In this document: one piece after another, positions 52,587 through 54,352 of the stretch
How the letters are laid out: each line of letters starts with the position of its first letter
Numbering within the stretch: the first letter of the stretch is position 1
Notes under the pieces: model-generated
What the model was told of the DNA's origin: nothing
The model's database searches: none
The model's input: only the letters and a program-made list of their open reading frames with translations
Made by a program: the position numbers and the translations under genes
From: Chloroflexota bacterium
GTDB lineage: Bacteria > Chloroflexota > Anaerolineae > Aggregatilineales > Phototrophicaceae
Direction: 5' to 3'
NCBI GenBank assembly: GCA_013388735.1
Contig: JACAES010000079.1
Coordinates: forward strand, 1 to 54,352
Length of the DNA: 54,352 nt

Positions 52587-53694
52587 GCGCTTTCTGCCTT
52601 TCCAGGTAAGCCTGGAACTGGTTCACCAGGACGGCGATGATGATGATAATACCGACCACAACGAACTGCCACAGCGCGTCTACCGCCAGGATGACCAGGC
52701 CGGTTTGCAGAACGGCGATGATGAGCGCGCCGATAACACTGCCGCTCAGGCGGCCTTCACCGCCAAACAGGTTCGTGCCGCCGATGACGACTGCCGCGAC
52801 CGAATCGAGCAGCGCCTGTTCGCCTGCCAGCGGCGACCCCGCCGTGAAACGGAAGATGTGCAGCACACCGGCGATGCCGGCCGTGAAGGCGGCCAGCACG
52901 TAGATAACCAGCAGGTGGCGATCCACGTTGATACCGGCGCGCAGCGCGGCGTCCTTGCTGCCGCCGATGGCGTAGGTATGCCGCCCAAACTGAGTCCGCC
53001 CCAGAATGAAAGCGAAGATGATAACGACGGCGGCTACGATCAGCACCGGGTAGGGGGCGAGTTTTTGCAGCGTGCGTAACTGCTCGGTGGTCAGGTCGGC
53101 GGGTTGGGTTAGCCAGGTAAAACCGCCGTCCGGGACATAAAATAACAGGCTGCCGTTCCCAACCACACGCAGCGAATCGCGCACGGTGGAAGGCAGGTTG
53201 CCAACGACGTTCTGGCCGTCTGTGAGAAGGAAGGCCGCCCCCCGAATTACGCCAAACATGCCGAGCGTGGCTATAAACGGAGGCACTTTGATTTTGGCGA
53301 CCAGCACGCCGTTGACCAGACCGGGTATCAACGATACCGCCAGCCCTGCGGCCGCGCCGATGCCGATTGCTGTGACCGGCTCCATACCGCCGTTTGCCAG
53401 GTTACGCATGGTGGTCGCACCGACAACTGACGCAAGGCCAACCGTCCAACCCAGTGACAGGTCAATCCCGGCAGTGATGATGACATAGGTTTGCCCGATG
53501 GACATCAGCATGACGAGCGTGCTGGAGACCAGGATGTTAGAGATGTTACGGACGGTCAAAAAGCCGGGACCGGTGGCCGAGAAAAAAATGAACAGCCCCA
53601 ACAGAAAGATGAGCGACCATGTTCTTGTCAGGATGTTGATGATCTGGCTGCGGGTGTCGGCACGCCGCTGGGCGGGTAAGGTTGTCGTTGTCAT
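52579..53694 (-). CDS. Sugar ABC transporter permease, RbsC/FrcC type
   Basis: 371 residues with about ten membrane helices. CUT2 family sequences include 'MLMSIGQTYVIITAGIDLSL', 'LVNGVLVAKIKVPPFIATLG', 'GRTQFGRHTYAIGGSKDAAL' and 'AGINVDRHLLVIYVLAAFTA'. It forms the homodimeric channel used with the single-cassette ATPase encoded just downstream. The extra segment 'DGGFTWLTQPADLTTEQLRT' in the middle is a periplasmic/extracellular loop longer than usual. Confidence 0.92.
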   Translation of the reverse strand: MTTTTLPAQRRADTRSQIINILTRTWSLIFLLGLFIFFSATGPGFLTVRNISNILVSSTLVMLMSIGQTYVIITAGIDLSLGWTVGLASVVGATTMRNLANGGMEPVTAIGIGAAAGLAVSLIPGLVNGVLVAKIKVPPFIATLGMFGVIRGAAFLLTDGQNVVGNLPSTVRDSLRVVGNGSLLFYVPDGGFTWLTQPADLTTEQLRTLQKLAPYPVLIVAAVVIIFAFILGRTQFGRHTYAIGGSKDAALRAGINVDRHLLVIYVLAAFTAGIAGVLHIFRFTAGSPLAGEQALLDSVAAVVIGGTNLFGGEGRLSGSVIGALIIAVLQTGLVILAVDALWQFVVVGIIIIIAVLVNQFQAYLERQKAHD

Positions 53695-53749
53695 GGGGAA
53701 TAGTCCAGATATAAAACCAGCATTGAGGAAAACTGTCCAATCTTTTCAT

Positions 53750-53777
53750 GTAGGGGCGCATCGTACTGCGCCCCTAC
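53750..53777. repeat. Perfect 11-pair hairpin, REP-like
   Basis: GTAGGGGCGCA and TGCGCCCCTAC are perfect complements around the six-base loop TCGTAC; the stem extends three further pairs with one G-U. There is no T-run on either side. The GTAGGGGCGCA core resembles dispersed intergenic repeats seen in some environmental bacteria; a second copy was not found in this window. Confidence 0.6.
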
Positions 53778-53954
53778 GTGTCGGTGATTATACCTCGAAA
53801 TTCGGCAGGTGGGTTATACCACGACCTGCTTTACTCAGGGTAATCGCTTGAAGATACTTCGTCTCAGTAAGCAGACTTTTGCCTTTTGCCCCCACCCCCA
53901 AACTCCCTCGCGCTCAGGGGACAAACGTCCCCATTCGGCTGCCCGAATTCGGCT

Positions 53955-53986
53955 AAGGGGGCTTAAAGAGACTCTTACGCCCCCTT
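53955..53986. repeat. Compound hairpin in the binding protein-permease gap
   Basis: AAGGGGGC (53955-53962) pairs with GCCCCCTT (53979-53986), and an inner AAGA/TCTT stem stacks within it. It lies ~110 bases after the - strand stop of the binding-protein gene and lacks a U-tract, so it resembles an mRNA-stabilising element more than a terminator. Confidence 0.5.
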
Positions 53987-54094
53987 TCTCCGTATACGGC
54001 GACCGAAGGGAGTCCCTTCAGGGAGGAAAGGGAGTCGGGGGGATAGGGGTTAATGTGACACAAGATGACAGTTTGAAGCGATTTCCCCGCTGCT

Positions 54095-54352
54095 TTACTG
54101 CTCCTTGTAGATGAAGCGCGCGATGTCGGGATCGTCAATGTTGTCCTGGCGCATGACAGCATAGCCGGTCGGGATGCGCTTCGGCATACTGGAGACGCCG
54201 CGCGTGTAGGCCAGCGCCGTGATAACACCCATGTAACCCATGTCGGCGGGTTTCTGGGCGATGACTTCGGTGACGGTGCCTTCGCGCAGCAGTTCGATGG
54301 CGAATTCGGAAGCATCGAAGGCCACGACCTCAACCGCGCCGCCGAGGCCGGC
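54095..54352 (-). CDS. Sugar ABC transporter substrate-binding protein, C-terminal part (cut by window edge)
   Basis: The frame is open to the right edge of the window, so about 85 C-terminal residues are visible and the start lies beyond 54352; a GTG at 54325 is internal. 'VAFDASEFAIELLREGTVT' and 'AQKPADMGYMGVITALAY' match the C-terminal lobe of RbsB-type (Peripla_BP_4) proteins, where the effector lobe reads 'xQxPxxMGxxGV'. It is the first visible gene of the sugar operon on the - strand and would deliver the sugar to the RbsC/FrcC-type permease. Confidence 0.8.
   Translation of the reverse strand, partial: AGLGGAVEVVAFDASEFAIELLREGTVTEVIAQKPADMGYMGVITALAYTRGVSSMPKRIPTGYAVMRQDNIDDPDIARFIYKEQ

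Larger units (their letters stand above)
53695..54094. other. Palindrome-rich intergenic region between binding protein and permease genes
   Basis: 400 bases with no credible gene (short reading frames here have no recognisable sequence). It contains several hairpins: 53750-53777, GGGGAC/GTCCCC near 53917-53932, ATTCGG/CCGAAT near 53933-53948, a long one at 53955-53986, and the near-palindrome GAAGGGAGTCCCTTC near 54005-54019. Such structures after a binding-protein gene often protect its mRNA and reduce readthrough. Confidence 0.65.

Noticed and set aside
53809..54114. Possible small gene in the binding protein-permease gap
   Set aside because: Its translation is low in complexity, follows the palindromes, lacks a ribosome-binding site and resembles no family.

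Overview
The window is a high-GC (about 60%) bacterial chromosome segment, densely packed with operons. No rRNA, tRNA, CRISPR array, phage gene or transposase was seen. The gene set points to a Chloroflexota (Anaerolineae-like) organism: a short-Q-loop cytochrome bd oxidase with CydDC, a MurK/MurQ/NamZ cell-wall recycling operon without a PTS, multihaem cytochromes with an NrfCD-type module, F420/LLM-type oxidoreductase and several ABC importers. The phylum is an inference from gene content, not from a marker gene.

Layout. (1) 3-7124, + strand: peptidoglycan amino-sugar recycling, with the 3' end of a probable hexosaminidase, NagZ, NamZ, a YbbE-like serine hydrolase, a BadF-type GlcNAc/MurNAc kinase, an AEC carboxylate transporter and MurQ. 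(2) 7129-13635, - strand: cydA-cydB and cydD-cydC around one unknown + strand membrane gene. (3) 13854-28249, + strand: the most unusual region. Three FabH-fold (KASIII-like) enzymes with non-canonical active sites are each followed by an AMP-forming acyl-CoA ligase; the first ligase is reduced to its last ~60 codons. A small methyltransferase and two tandem serine alpha/beta hydrolases are interspersed. A five-gene Liv-type ABC importer follows, with its own promoter and an internal terminator. (4) 28261-35637, - strand: a respiratory module of two nine-haem cytochromes, a four-cluster ferredoxin and an NrfD membrane subunit, plus a separate c-type cytochrome lipoprotein. (5) 35824-39820: a 1-phosphofructokinase-type kinase, Tex and an LLM flavin oxidoreductase. 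(6) 39899-47489: a neutral-lipid neighbourhood of a CocE hydrolase and a stand-alone thioester reductase on -, divergent from patatin, a WS/DGAT acyltransferase fused to an SCP2 domain, a GNAT enzyme and a small helical phasin-like protein on +. (7) 47565-54352, - strand: a sugar uptake and catabolism operon of binding protein (cut by the window edge), permease, ATPase, two PfkB kinases, a DUF4432 mutarotase-like protein and a LacD-type aldolase.

How they may work together. Region 1 would cleave muropeptide sugars outside the cell, phosphorylate MurNAc after uptake and split it to GlcNAc-6-P plus D-lactate. Region 3 looks like uptake of an organic acid, its CoA activation, and acyl condensation, transfer or hydrolysis by unusual FabH-fold enzymes; this is a hypothesis from gene order and active-site residues. 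Region 6 fits reduction of acyl thioesters and esterification into wax ester or triacylglycerol. Best candidates for undescribed biology are the triple ketosynthase-ligase array and the WS/DGAT-SCP2 fusion.
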